The notes under the pieces: generated by a model | Seen by the model: the letters and a program-made list of their open reading frames with translations, nothing else | Database searches by the model: none | Told to the model about the DNA's origin: nothing | Translations under genes and position numbers: made by a program | Source: Actinomycetota bacterium | GTDB lineage: Bacteria; Actinomycetota; Actinomycetes; Streptosporangiales; Streptosporangiaceae | Direction of reading: 5' to 3' | DNA length: 11,297 nt | NCBI GenBank assembly: GCA_003541285.1 | Contig: DPMS01000222.1 | Location: 1-11,297, forward strand | Shown here: piece after piece, positions 1-6,681 of the stretch | How positions within the stretch are numbered: position 1 is the stretch's first letter | Layout of the letters: every line of letters begins with the position of its first letter

Positions 1-224
1 GCCCGGACGTCACCGGCCCGGGTGAGCCGGCTCAGGCCGGCCCGGCCGGGAGCGCCGCGCCCCGCCCACCCCGGATCGTGGTGTACCGCCGTCCGCTGCT
101 GGCCCGGGCCGACACCGCGGAGGACCTGGCCGAGCTGGTGTTCGAGGTGGTGGTGGAGGAATTCGCGCGACTGCTCGGGGTGGATCCGGCAGACGTGGAC
201 CCCGGCTACCCGGAAGACGACTGA
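1..224 (+). CDS. Zincin-like metallopeptidase family protein, C-terminal fragment
   Basis: The gene is cut by the left edge. The reading frame enters at base 3 and ends at the TGA at 222-224, leaving 73 visible residues. After a Gly/Ala/Pro-rich linker, the last 50 residues read RIVVYRRPLL, then an acidic helix with VFEVVVEEFARLLG, then a VDPGYPEDD end. This is the recognisable C-terminus of the small actinobacterial metallopeptidase family (Zincin_1, PF06262). The family's HExxH zinc motif would lie upstream of this window, so catalytic competence cannot be judged. The substrate is unknown in this family. It converges on the DUF5719 gene with only 26 bp between the two stops. In mycobacteria I recall a similar gene (Rv3259) sitting beside whiB2-fbiA. 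The frame and end are secure; the family call rests on the tail alone. Confidence 0.75.
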   Translation, partial: PDVTGPGEPAQAGPAGSAAPRPPRIVVYRRPLLARADTAEDLAELVFEVVVEEFARLLGVDPADVDPGYPEDD

Positions 225-239
225 CCCCGTCCGCCGGGG
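225..239. terminator. Short GC hairpin between convergent stops
   Basis: A 5-bp inverted repeat (CCCCG at 225-229, CGGGG at 235-239) with a 5-nt loop starts on the base after the metallopeptidase stop. It lies before the facing DUF5719 stop at 251-253. There is no T-run on either side. It could help separate convergent transcripts, but so short a stem is expected by chance in DNA this GC-rich. Confidence 0.2.
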
Positions 240-250
240 CAGCAGCGGCC

Positions 251-1765
251 TCAGGGCACGGTCGTGATGAACGTGTTCTGTACCCGCGGCAGCGGCACCG
301 TTGTCAGGGCGCTTGCCACCGGCAGCAGTGACTGGACAACCCCCCCGGTTCCGCTACTAGCGACAACCCGCCCGGCATACAGCGGCCCCGAGCCCGCCAG
401 GGGTGTGACCAGCACCGAGAAAGCTGATTTATGGCCCGACCCGCCGCCCTTGCCGAGTTGCTCCACCAGGCTGTGACCCGCTTGGATGTCCACGATCTGA
501 GGTGTCCCAGCCGCCCCTGAACCCGCGATCTCGGTGATGCTCGCTTTCACCGCGGGGCCAGGAGCCGAGAGGACAAGTTCGGAGCTCGTCCCGCCACCGG
601 CCTTGTTGTAGGCGACGACGCCCTGCTCTTCCAGCGGCAGGGAGGCGGCCGTGAAGACGCCGGGGGCACCGGTGGGACCACCGTTCAGCATCGCTGACGC
701 GGTGACCGGGACGTTGGAGGAGAGCTTGAGCGCCGCCGGAATGCCCGACATAGACGGCAGCGAGATCTCGACGGCGGATCCGCCAGGGATGTCAAGCCCG
801 CTGCCGCCGGCCGGCGGGTAGGAGCCCCTGGTTGTGACGGCGGTCAGCTTGATGTGCGCATCCCGGATTCCCGGGACGGCCACGAACAGCTGCCGGGTGC
901 CCGCTGCGGCCGGCAGGCCGGGCAGGACTACCTGTGTTGCTGGTTCCTGCGCCGCGGGCAGCCACGCACCACTGCCCCCCGCGCTCGTGACCTCCTCAAC
1001 GCCAGCGACGACCTGGCCGACACTGGTGCGCACATGCAGCGAGATCACCCGGGAGCCATGCAGCACCCCGGCCAGCGCCTGGACGACCGTGCTGTGCGGC
1101 GCCACCGAGATACCGGTGTCGGTACTGCCCTGCAGTGGGCCGGCATCGGTGGCGATCTCGACATTCACATCAGCCGCCTGGCTGGCGACATTCATCAGGA
1201 ACAACTGGATGCGAGCCGCGGAGTGCTGGCCGGGACCGGCGAACCAGAAGTCGGTTTCCGGGCTCTCGCACCGGGTCGACGGGACGCCGGCGTTGGTGAT
1301 CTGCTCCACTTCCAGCCCGCGCGCCATCGATCCGCTGGCCTGCACGACCACCCCGCCCTGGGTGGGCACGGTCGCAATGGCATTGGCATTGCCCGGGGTG
1401 CGCAGGCCTGCGGCAGTCCCCGCGGCCTTGGCAGGCCGCACCGGCGAAACCCACAACTGGCCCGGATGAGTGAGGTTGTTCAGCGCCGGGGTGCCGTTCA
1501 CGCCGAGACGGGTCACCTGCGCCTGCCCCGGTCCGGCGGTCGCGGGCAACGTGACGAGCGCGACGTTGCCGCCACCCGAACCTGCCATACCGGGCAGCGG
1601 GCATGCACGCAGCACCGACGTCGCCGCCGTGCTCCGGGGTGGCGCCACCTGCCCGCTGGCCCCGAGCTTGGTGAAGCTGCCGAAGGAGGCCAGCCCGTAG
1701 ACCGCGCCCAGCGCTATGACGACCAGCAAGGGCGCGAGGATTCGGTTCGCACTCAGGCCTTTCAC
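251..1765 (-). CDS. DUF5719 family protein, predicted membrane-anchored or secreted
   Basis: This is a 504-residue protein with a GTG start at 1765-1763. That start overlaps the TGA of the upstream glycosyltransferase by 4 bases (GTGA), and a GGGGAG sequence lies about 10 nt before it. A single hydrophobic segment at residues 9-28, preceded by Lys and Arg, looks like a signal anchor. The rest is Gly/Ala/Ser/Val-rich with many beta-prone stretches and should be extracytoplasmic. Two Cys (C55 in ACPLPG, C166 in RCESPETDFWFAG) could form a disulfide. The CxxPxTDFWFxG segment and the gene order match what I know of DUF5719 proteins encoded next to whiB and a GT2 gene in actinomycetes. No enzyme signature is visible and the function is unknown. 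Coupling to the glycosyltransferase suggests a cell-envelope role, which is inference. Confidence 0.8.
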   Translation of the reverse strand: MKGLSANRILAPLLVVIALGAVYGLASFGSFTKLGASGQVAPPRSTAATSVLRACPLPGMAGSGGGNVALVTLPATAGPGQAQVTRLGVNGTPALNNLTHPGQLWVSPVRPAKAAGTAAGLRTPGNANAIATVPTQGGVVVQASGSMARGLEVEQITNAGVPSTRCESPETDFWFAGPGQHSAARIQLFLMNVASQAADVNVEIATDAGPLQGSTDTGISVAPHSTVVQALAGVLHGSRVISLHVRTSVGQVVAGVEEVTSAGGSGAWLPAAQEPATQVVLPGLPAAAGTRQLFVAVPGIRDAHIKLTAVTTRGSYPPAGGSGLDIPGGSAVEISLPSMSGIPAALKLSSNVPVTASAMLNGGPTGAPGVFTAASLPLEEQGVVAYNKAGGGTSSELVLSAPGPAVKASITEIAGSGAAGTPQIVDIQAGHSLVEQLGKGGGSGHKSAFSVLVTPLAGSGPLYAGRVVASSGTGGVVQSLLPVASALTTVPLPRVQNTFITTVP

Positions 1766-4700
1766 CAGTCAGACGCTCCCCGGTCGGGCCGCGGCTCAGC
1801 ATCCCAGTCGGCCGGCCCTGCGCCATCTGGGTAGTCGTCGGGTGATCTGTGCCTGCGGGGAGGCAACGGCGGCAGTGGCGACAGCCCCCGGTCATCGCCC
1901 GGCAGCCGGCCACGGGGTACGCCCTGGCCGGAACGCTCAGTGGGCCGTGGGGCCGTACCTTGCTCAGGCCGCGCACCGCCGCCAGACCGCCCACCCCGGC
2001 GCCACCGGCTACCGCGCTCCGGGGGAGAAGCGGGGGGGGCGCCGTATGGTGCGGAGTCGTAGCCCGGCGCGCCACCCCGGCCGGGAACCTGCTCGAAATC
2101 TGGCCTGCCTGCGGGACCGGAGGGCTGTTCATAGCCGGGCCGCCCACGGCCAGGATCCGGCGTACGGCCACGGCGCCCACGGCCACGATCCCGCTGATGG
2201 CCGCCCCGCCCACGGCCAGGATCCTGCGCATAACCCGGCCAGCTACCCGGCCCGGCATCGGTGTCATAACCCGGCCGCCCACCACGGCCAGGATCCTGCG
2301 CATAACCCGGCCAGCTACCCGGCCCGGCATCGGTGTCATAACCCGGCCGCCCACCACGGCCAGGCACCGCTGGCGCGGGGCCGCCCCGGCCGGCGCGTTC
2401 TGGATATGGTCTGCGCTCCGACTGCGGCCGGCCAGGGTCCATGCCCACATCACGCCGCCTTGGGCCAGTGTGGTCATCGGGGTAGCCAGGGGCGCCCGGC
2501 GGCGGGTACGTCCCGCCCCGCCCGGGCCTGTCCTCCCCGCCGCGGCCGCGGCCCGCCAGCGTCCGGGTGTCCGGTCCACGCCCAGCCGGGAAGGGGACCG
2601 CTTCCCCCGGAAGGGATGGCCCAGCCACATCACCCGGCATACCGGCCCGGGCGCCGGCCCGCGCATCGCCTGGCGCCGGGGCTGGCTGCCGCCGTCCAGG
2701 GAGCCGGGGCGCACCGTCCGGCCGTCCCCTGCCGCGCCGCCCGGGGCCATGGCCGCGGGTCTTCTCCCGGGCCTTGCCGCGTGCGCCGTCCCTTCCCCGG
2801 CCACTGCGGCGCCAGCCGGCGGCCACTTCGGCCTCCTCGTCAGCCTCACCAGCAGTCCGGGCGCCTGGCAGGCCGAGCCCCGCCACCACTGCCACCGCGA
2901 GGGCCTCCAGCGTTACCGCCACGACGCGGCCGAGGTCGCTGCGGCTGATCGTGAGCGATCCACCGCCGGGCGGCAGCCGGAACCCCTGCGCCCAGCCGCC
3001 GACAGGTGCGGCGAGCGGGGTCAGTGGGCGCCCGTTGAGGCTGGCACTCCAGCCCCCGGCCGGCTCGGCGAGCACCAGTGTTCCACCCGCCGCGGGCGCC
3101 TTCGCCCCGGCCACAGTCACTGTGCCCGACTGGAGGGGGACGACCGCGCCATTGGGTTCCAGCACGCGCACCCGGGCCGCGGTGTCCGAGACCCGCCACA
3201 GTTCGAAGGCCGAGGTCTGGCTGACCGGGCGCAGCCCCGCCACCCCGTCGAGCAGCCTGGCCAGGGCGGCGTCAACGGGCGCTGGCAGCAGCACGTAGCC
3301 GATGCCGAACTGGGCCAGCGAGCGGCCCTGGTCCTGGGCCGCACCGCCGTAGGGCGCGGTCAGCGCCGCCACGCTGAGATTGAGTGCCCGCTGCGCGGAC
3401 GGTGGCGTGGTGAGCTCATTCGCCCCGATCAGCGGGTCGGTCGCGCCCAGGACCGAATACTCCACCGTGCCGTGTGGGCCCTGCCGCAGCACCAGGGTGC
3501 GCAGGCGCAGCCCGGTGGCGGAGGATACGGAGACGAACTCCGGCAGCACCGGCCCCGCTGCCGGGGCGACCGGGCCCTGCACCCCTGTTGTCACCCAGGC
3601 CGCTGCCGCCAGCACCGGCGCCGTGCAGGCCACGGCGGCCAGTGCCACGATCGCCAGTCCGCTAGGGGCACGCCACCGGCCAGAACCCAGTTTGCCAGGA
3701 AATGAATCAGCAGCGGCCAGCGCCGCCAGCAGCAGGCCTGCCCCGGCGAATACCAGCGCCGGCCCAGGCCAGGCGTGCACAGGATCGCCGCCGACCGTGG
3801 GGGTGACGATGACCTTGCTGAGCGCGGCGGCGGCGAACAGCCCCACCAGTACCGCGGCCCACCCGGCCAGTACCGGCGTCCGGCGCACGCTGGCCACCAG
3901 CGCGATGGCCGCTACAAGGGCCAGGCCCGCGGTCACCCAGTAGGGCGGGAGGCCAGGGCCACCGGGCGACAGCAGCAGCAGGGAACGCGCGGTCAGGCCG
4001 GACCCGGCGAGTGCGGGCGGTTGCAGGCCCGCTTCCAGCAGCAACTGTGACGGATGGGCGGCCAGCGTCAGGCTCCATGGCAGGAGCAGCACCATCGGGA
4101 CCACCGCGACGATCCCGGCGTTGATCATGACCGCCGGACGGCCGCGGCCGAAGACGAGCGCGCCCAGCGCCATGGCGACAACGGCGATCACCCAGACGAG
4201 CGGCACGAACGCCGCGACGATGGCAACTGCGAGGGCAGCCGCCCAGGCGGCGCGGCGGGCCCGCCGCTGCCCGTGGGTGAAGACACGCGCGGCCATCACC
4301 GCGATCAGCGGCAGCAGCACGAGCATCAGCGCGGTGCCGAGCCGGCCGGCGGCCACCGCGCCCATGCCCACCGGCAGCAGTGCGTACGACATTGCCGCCC
4401 AGATCCTGGCGGGCACGAACCTGGTGACCCGCCGCGACGCCAGATAGGCGGTGACGCCGGCGAGTGGGACGCAGCCGATCAGGATGACGTCCACGGCGAG
4501 CCAGGGCTTCCCGCCGAGCAGCGTCGCCAGCGCGGCGATCACCGCGACATATGGTGGTGTGCTGGCGGCCGTGCCGATCCCGGCCGGGTGGAAGCCTTGC
4601 AGGTACTGCGACCACAGTCCGGACGCCCCGCCCCAGGCGGGAACAAGAGCGCCACCGCCGAGCGGGCTGGTGCTGAGCAGTGAGCGCTCGGCCACCAGCG

Positions 4701-5922
4701 TGATCGTGGTGAGGGCCAGGAACAGCAGGACCCCGGGATTGGTGAGCAGTCGCTGCACCACGCCGGTGTCCACCAGCAGCGAGTCGTCGTCCGTGGGGTC
4801 GTCGGTCGCGTGGTGACTGCCGACCGTGTCCACCGGGAGCGATTTCGACAGAGCGCCGGTCGCGAACTCGGCCAGCCTGCGGAGCGACCGGCCGGGCGGC
4901 ACGTCGGCGCGCAGGCGGCTGTATGCGGTACGCCGGCCGCGGGACCTGCGGCGCCGGGCGGTGAGCAGGCGCAGCGGATGGCCGAGTACCGCGGCGACCG
5001 CCGCCGCTTCGTCCAGTGCCGCGCTAGCCCGCTTGGCGACAAGGTAGAACAACGTCCGCAGGGCCGACAGCACCAGGTTGTCGACCAGTGCCGAGAGCAT
5101 GGGCCTGGCCGGAAGATTGCCAAGGAGCACCAGCAGCCCGTTCCGGCGGTCCTGGCGCCCGCGCCGGGGGGCGGCTGACGCCTCGCGCCGGTTCCGGGCG
5201 GAGGCCTCGACGTGGTACAGGACGGCGTCGGTGACCACCCGTACCCGATAGCCCGCCGCCTGCACCCGCCAGCAGAAGTCGACGTCCTCCCGGTAGAGCA
5301 TCATGCCGGGATCGAACCCGCCGACCTCCTCCCAGACGTCGCGCCTGACGAGCATGCCGACGCTGCTCACCGCGAGCACGTCCCGGTCCCCGTCGTGCTG
5401 GCCCTGGTCGACCTCGCGTGGCTCGATCCCGGTGATCCGGCGGCCGACGCGGTCGATACCGACCCCGGCCTCCAGCAGCATGTCCCGGTCTGACCAGTCC
5501 ATGAGCTTGGGGCCGAGCACCGCTGCCGCCGGCATCTGCTCGGCAGCGAGGAGCAGATGCTCCAGAGCATCCGTTTCGGGCTCGCAGTCGTCGTGCAGCA
5601 GCCACACCCACTCGACACGCTCCGCCGGCATGCCGGCGGCGGGCTGCAGGTGAGTATTGGCAGCCCGGTGACGCAGCGCCTGGGTGACGGCGGCCGCGTA
5701 ACCGGTACCACGGTCCATCCCGAAGACGGCGCCGCGGCCCAGCGACTCGGCGAGCATGGCACCGCTGCGATCCCTGCTGCCGGTATCGACCGCGACCACG
5801 CGCTGGACCTGACGGCTCTGGTTCAGCAGGGCTTCGGTGACACGCGGAATCCACGCGGCTCCATCGTGGGCAACGATGACCGCGGTGACAACGTGCTGGA
5901 CCTGCGAGTTATTGGGCGACAC
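1762..5922 (-). CDS. Large polytopic family 2 glycosyltransferase with long Arg/Gly/Pro tail
   Basis: This is a 1386-residue protein with a GTG start at 5922-5920. An in-frame TGA 18 bases upstream rules out a longer start, and the Shine-Dalgarno sequence is weak. Residues 11-240 form a GT2 domain: VTAVIVAHDG, then VVAVDTGSRDRSG, the acidic HDDCEP (110-115, metal/nucleotide-sugar site) and REDVDFCWR (211-219). Residues 395-775 hold about ten hydrophobic segments. Residues 780-995 are soluble and probably outside the cell. A last TM segment (about 998-1018) is followed by a roughly 365-residue low-complexity tail rich in Arg, Gly, Pro and Asp. That tail includes two identical 24-residue repeats (1187-1234) and is probably cytoplasmic and disordered. 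The likely role is transfer of a sugar to an envelope polymer or lipid carrier; donor and acceptor are unknown. The gene is coupled to DUF5719 downstream and follows whiB. The family call is solid; the topology is inference. Confidence 0.85.
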   Translation of the reverse strand: MSPNNSQVQHVVTAVIVAHDGAAWIPRVTEALLNQSRQVQRVVAVDTGSRDRSGAMLAESLGRGAVFGMDRGTGYAAAVTQALRHRAANTHLQPAAGMPAERVEWVWLLHDDCEPETDALEHLLLAAEQMPAAAVLGPKLMDWSDRDMLLEAGVGIDRVGRRITGIEPREVDQGQHDGDRDVLAVSSVGMLVRRDVWEEVGGFDPGMMLYREDVDFCWRVQAAGYRVRVVTDAVLYHVEASARNRREASAAPRRGRQDRRNGLLVLLGNLPARPMLSALVDNLVLSALRTLFYLVAKRASAALDEAAAVAAVLGHPLRLLTARRRRSRGRRTAYSRLRADVPPGRSLRRLAEFATGALSKSLPVDTVGSHHATDDPTDDDSLLVDTGVVQRLLTNPGVLLFLALTTITLVAERSLLSTSPLGGGALVPAWGGASGLWSQYLQGFHPAGIGTAASTPPYVAVIAALATLLGGKPWLAVDVILIGCVPLAGVTAYLASRRVTRFVPARIWAAMSYALLPVGMGAVAAGRLGTALMLVLLPLIAVMAARVFTHGQRRARRAAWAAALAVAIVAAFVPLVWVIAVVAMALGALVFGRGRPAVMINAGIVAVVPMVLLLPWSLTLAAHPSQLLLEAGLQPPALAGSGLTARSLLLLSPGGPGLPPYWVTAGLALVAAIALVASVRRTPVLAGWAAVLVGLFAAAALSKVIVTPTVGGDPVHAWPGPALVFAGAGLLLAALAAADSFPGKLGSGRWRAPSGLAIVALAAVACTAPVLAAAAWVTTGVQGPVAPAAGPVLPEFVSVSSATGLRLRTLVLRQGPHGTVEYSVLGATDPLIGANELTTPPSAQRALNLSVAALTAPYGGAAQDQGRSLAQFGIGYVLLPAPVDAALARLLDGVAGLRPVSQTSAFELWRVSDTAARVRVLEPNGAVVPLQSGTVTVAGAKAPAAGGTLVLAEPAGGWSASLNGRPLTPLAAPVGGWAQGFRLPPGGGSLTISRSDLGRVVAVTLEALAVAVVAGLGLPGARTAGEADEEAEVAAGWRRSGRGRDGARGKAREKTRGHGPGRRGRGRPDGAPRLPGRRQPAPAPGDARAGARAGMPGDVAGPSLPGEAVPFPAGRGPDTRTLAGRGRGGEDRPGRGGTYPPPGAPGYPDDHTGPRRRDVGMDPGRPQSERRPYPERAGRGGPAPAVPGRGGRPGYDTDAGPGSWPGYAQDPGRGGRPGYDTDAGPGSWPGYAQDPGRGRGGHQRDRGRGRRGRTPDPGRGRPGYEQPSGPAGRPDFEQVPGRGGAPGYDSAPYGAPPASPPERGSRWRRGGRSGGGARPEQGTAPRPTERSGQGVPRGRLPGDDRGLSPLPPLPPRRHRSPDDYPDGAGPADWDAEPRPDRGASDW
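2210..2364. repeat. Perfect 72-bp tandem duplication inside the glycosyltransferase tail
   Basis: Bases 2219-2290 and 2291-2362 are identical. The match at a 72-bp offset extends over 83 bases (2210-2292 against 2282-2364), giving about 2.15 copies. Because 72 is a multiple of three, the duplication is in frame and adds one copy of a 24-residue unit containing RPGYDTDAG, GSWPGY and AQDPGRGG. Related but diverged motifs (GRGRPGYEQP, GRGGAPGYDS) occur on its C-terminal side at 2050-2150. Perfect identity, including third codon positions, points to a recent slippage or recombination event. Copy number may vary between strains. Confidence 0.95.
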
Positions 5923-5941
5923 GTATCCGCTTGCTGCTCAT
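5909..5941 (-). CDS. Possible 10-codon leader ORF overlapping the glycosyltransferase start
   Basis: An ATG at 5941-5939 opens a 10-codon frame (MSSKRIRVAQ) ending at TAA 5911-5909. It overlaps the first 14 bases of the glycosyltransferase gene in another frame. AGGTGA lies 5 to 6 nt before the ATG, a better ribosome site than anything before the glycosyltransferase GTG. A short leader of this kind could deliver ribosomes to the weak GTG by translational coupling. There is no homology to support it, and it could be a chance ATG. Confidence 0.3.
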   Translation of the reverse strand: MSSKRIRVAQ

Positions 5942-6036
5942 AGAGGTCACCTGCCGGGCATCCGGGCGGGCTCGCCGACCTGGTCCCAGCAAGGAGGGGG
6001 CACCCGTGAACAATACGCGAACCCACGGCAGCCGGG

Positions 6037-6066
6037 CAGGCAGACAGCCAAGACCCCGTCTGCCTG
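6037..6066 (-). terminator. Stem-loop downstream of whiB
   Basis: A perfect 9-bp inverted repeat (6037-6045 with 6058-6066) encloses a 12-nt loop and begins 24 bases after the whiB TAG on the minus strand. It has no T-run, as is common for actinobacterial stem-loops. It may end the whiB message or attenuate read-through into the glycosyltransferase gene. The 167-bp whiB-glycosyltransferase gap shows nothing else clear; a TATTGT on the minus strand near 6010-6015 is only a weak -10 match without a -35. Confidence 0.4.
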
Positions 6067-6089
6067 ACACCGCCCGCCTGGCCGGCCGG

Positions 6090-6362
6090 CTACCCGGTTT
6101 CGCGCTTGAGGCGGCGCCGTTCGCGTTCGGACATGCCACCCCAGATGCCGAAACGCTCATCATGTTCGAGGGCGAACTCGAGGCACTCTGCCCTCACCTC
6201 GCAACCGCGGCAGACCTTCTTGGCCTCCCGGGTCGAGCCGCCCTTCTCCGGGAAGAACGCCTCCGGATCGGTCTGCGCGCACAGGGCGCGGTCCTGCCAG
6301 CCCAGGCCCCCGGCGTCGTCCTCGTCGATACCGAATATGCCGAGCGGGACGACCTCAGCCAC
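6090..6362 (-). CDS. whiB: WhiB-family iron-sulfur transcriptional regulator (WhiB/WhiB2 type)
   Basis: This is a 90-residue protein. The GTG start at 6362-6360 is fixed by an AGGAGGT site 5 nt upstream and by family length; a longer in-frame ATG at 6539 would add 59 unrelated residues. The four cysteines C28, C51, C54 and C60 (C-x22-C-x2-C-x5-C) are the 4Fe-4S ligands of the Wbl family. GIWGG (72-76) is the conserved turn, and the C-terminus ERERRRLKRETG is the basic DNA-binding tail. The segment ALCAQTDPEAFFPEKGGSTR is nearly identical to Streptomyces WhiB and Mycobacterium WhiB2/WhmD as I recall them. Those proteins act in sporulation septation and cell division, in Streptomyces together with WhiA. 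Divergent placement beside fbiA is the known whiB2-fbiA arrangement, which supports orthology. The all-four-Cys pattern suggests a functional cluster. Confidence 0.95.
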   Translation of the reverse strand: MAEVVPLGIFGIDEDDAGGLGWQDRALCAQTDPEAFFPEKGGSTREAKKVCRGCEVRAECLEFALEHDERFGIWGGMSERERRRLKRETG

Positions 6363-6367
6363 GGCGC

Positions 6368-6374
6368 ACCTCCT
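6368..6374 (-). promoter_or_regulatory. Ribosome binding site that decides the whiB start
   Basis: AGGAGGT on the minus strand is separated by 5 nt from the GTG at 6362. It is the strongest Shine-Dalgarno match in the window that serves a recognised gene. It rules in the 90-residue WhiB over the longer frame beginning at 6539. Confidence 0.85.
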
Positions 6375-6437
6375 GCCCTCCTGAACCCCCGTTGCCACGC
6401 AACCACTCCCCTGCTGGCCGCGAACTACACAAGTGAA

Positions 6438-6467
6438 ATTACACGCGCGTGTCTTGCGCCGCGTCAA
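6438..6467 (-). promoter_or_regulatory. Sigma70-like promoter for whiB
   Basis: On the minus strand, TTGACG (6467-6462) is followed by an 18-nt spacer and TGTAAT (6443-6438), a 5/6 match at each element to the vegetative consensus. Transcription would begin near 6431, giving a leader of about 70 nt that contains the whiB ribosome site. Its position directly upstream of whiB supports the assignment. Confidence 0.6.
6441..6452. promoter_or_regulatory. 12-bp palindrome in the whiB promoter spacer, possible regulator site
   Basis: ACACGCGCGTGT is a perfect palindrome lying between the -10 and -35 elements of the whiB promoter and touching the -10. Read with one flanking base it gives TTACAC-GC-GCGTGT. 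This resembles the half-sites TNACNC and GNGTNA described for the developmental repressor BldD, but with one extra central base and a mismatch at the last position. As I recall, whiB is a BldD target in Streptomyces. Binding by BldD or another dimeric repressor is inference. Confidence 0.4.
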
Positions 6468-6484
6468 GCGGGATACGTGATAAT
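6454..6484 (+). promoter_or_regulatory. Weak candidate promoter for fbiA-fbiB
   Basis: On the plus strand, TTGCGC (6454-6459) is followed 19 nt later by GATAAT (6479-6484). The -10 is good (5/6), but the spacer is long and the -35 is poor. It overlaps the divergent whiB promoter and would give a leader of about 190 nt. TTGACC at 6495-6500 is another possible -35 but has no -10 at proper spacing. Confidence 0.25.
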
Positions 6485-6681
6485 GGCCGACAGATTGACC
6501 ACACATGACAGGTAAGTCCCACCAGAATGCTGGGATCACAGGGCCATCTGGCGGTGCGGCGCCCGCGCCTGCCAGGGGCGCCGCGGCCGGGGCCGGCCGG
6601 CTGCACCGGCCCGGTCACACCGGGGTGGCGACCGGGGGCCAGGTTCCTGGCCAGCTTTCCAGGACTGCCAGACTGGCCGCC

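Larger units (their letters stand above)
6363..6681. other. 319-bp divergent intergenic region between whiB and fbiA
   Basis: The whiB-proximal half is relatively AT-richer and holds the whiB ribosome site, promoter and palindrome listed separately. The fbiA-proximal half (about 6545-6680) is very GC-rich. It contains a perfect 9-bp stem (6556-6564 with 6576-6584, 11-nt loop) that would form in the fbiA leader. No convincing small gene is visible. Several open frames cross the region but have no family signature or start signal. Confidence 0.7.

Noticed and set aside
2210..2364. Tandem repeat considered as a CRISPR array or mobile-element end
   Set aside because: The two copies are directly adjacent with no spacers, are in frame in a coding gene and have no terminal inverted repeats or transposase nearby.
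1170..3705. Several long open frames overlapping the DUF5719 and glycosyltransferase genes (559 codons minus at 1170-2849, 410 codons plus at 1716-2948, 618 codons plus at 1849-3705)
   Set aside because: They are Arg/Pro/Ala-rich shadows typical of high-GC DNA, with no family motif. They overlap genes with clear domain signatures and codon bias.
6363..6539. Longer WhiB start at 6539
   Set aside because: The extension is unlike WhiB proteins and would place the promoter-like elements inside the gene, whereas an excellent ribosome site fits the GTG at 6362.
6505..6681. N-terminal extension of fbiA from the ATG at 6505
   Set aside because: The added 59 residues are low-complexity and not part of the CofD family, which begins at MRITVLAGG (6682).
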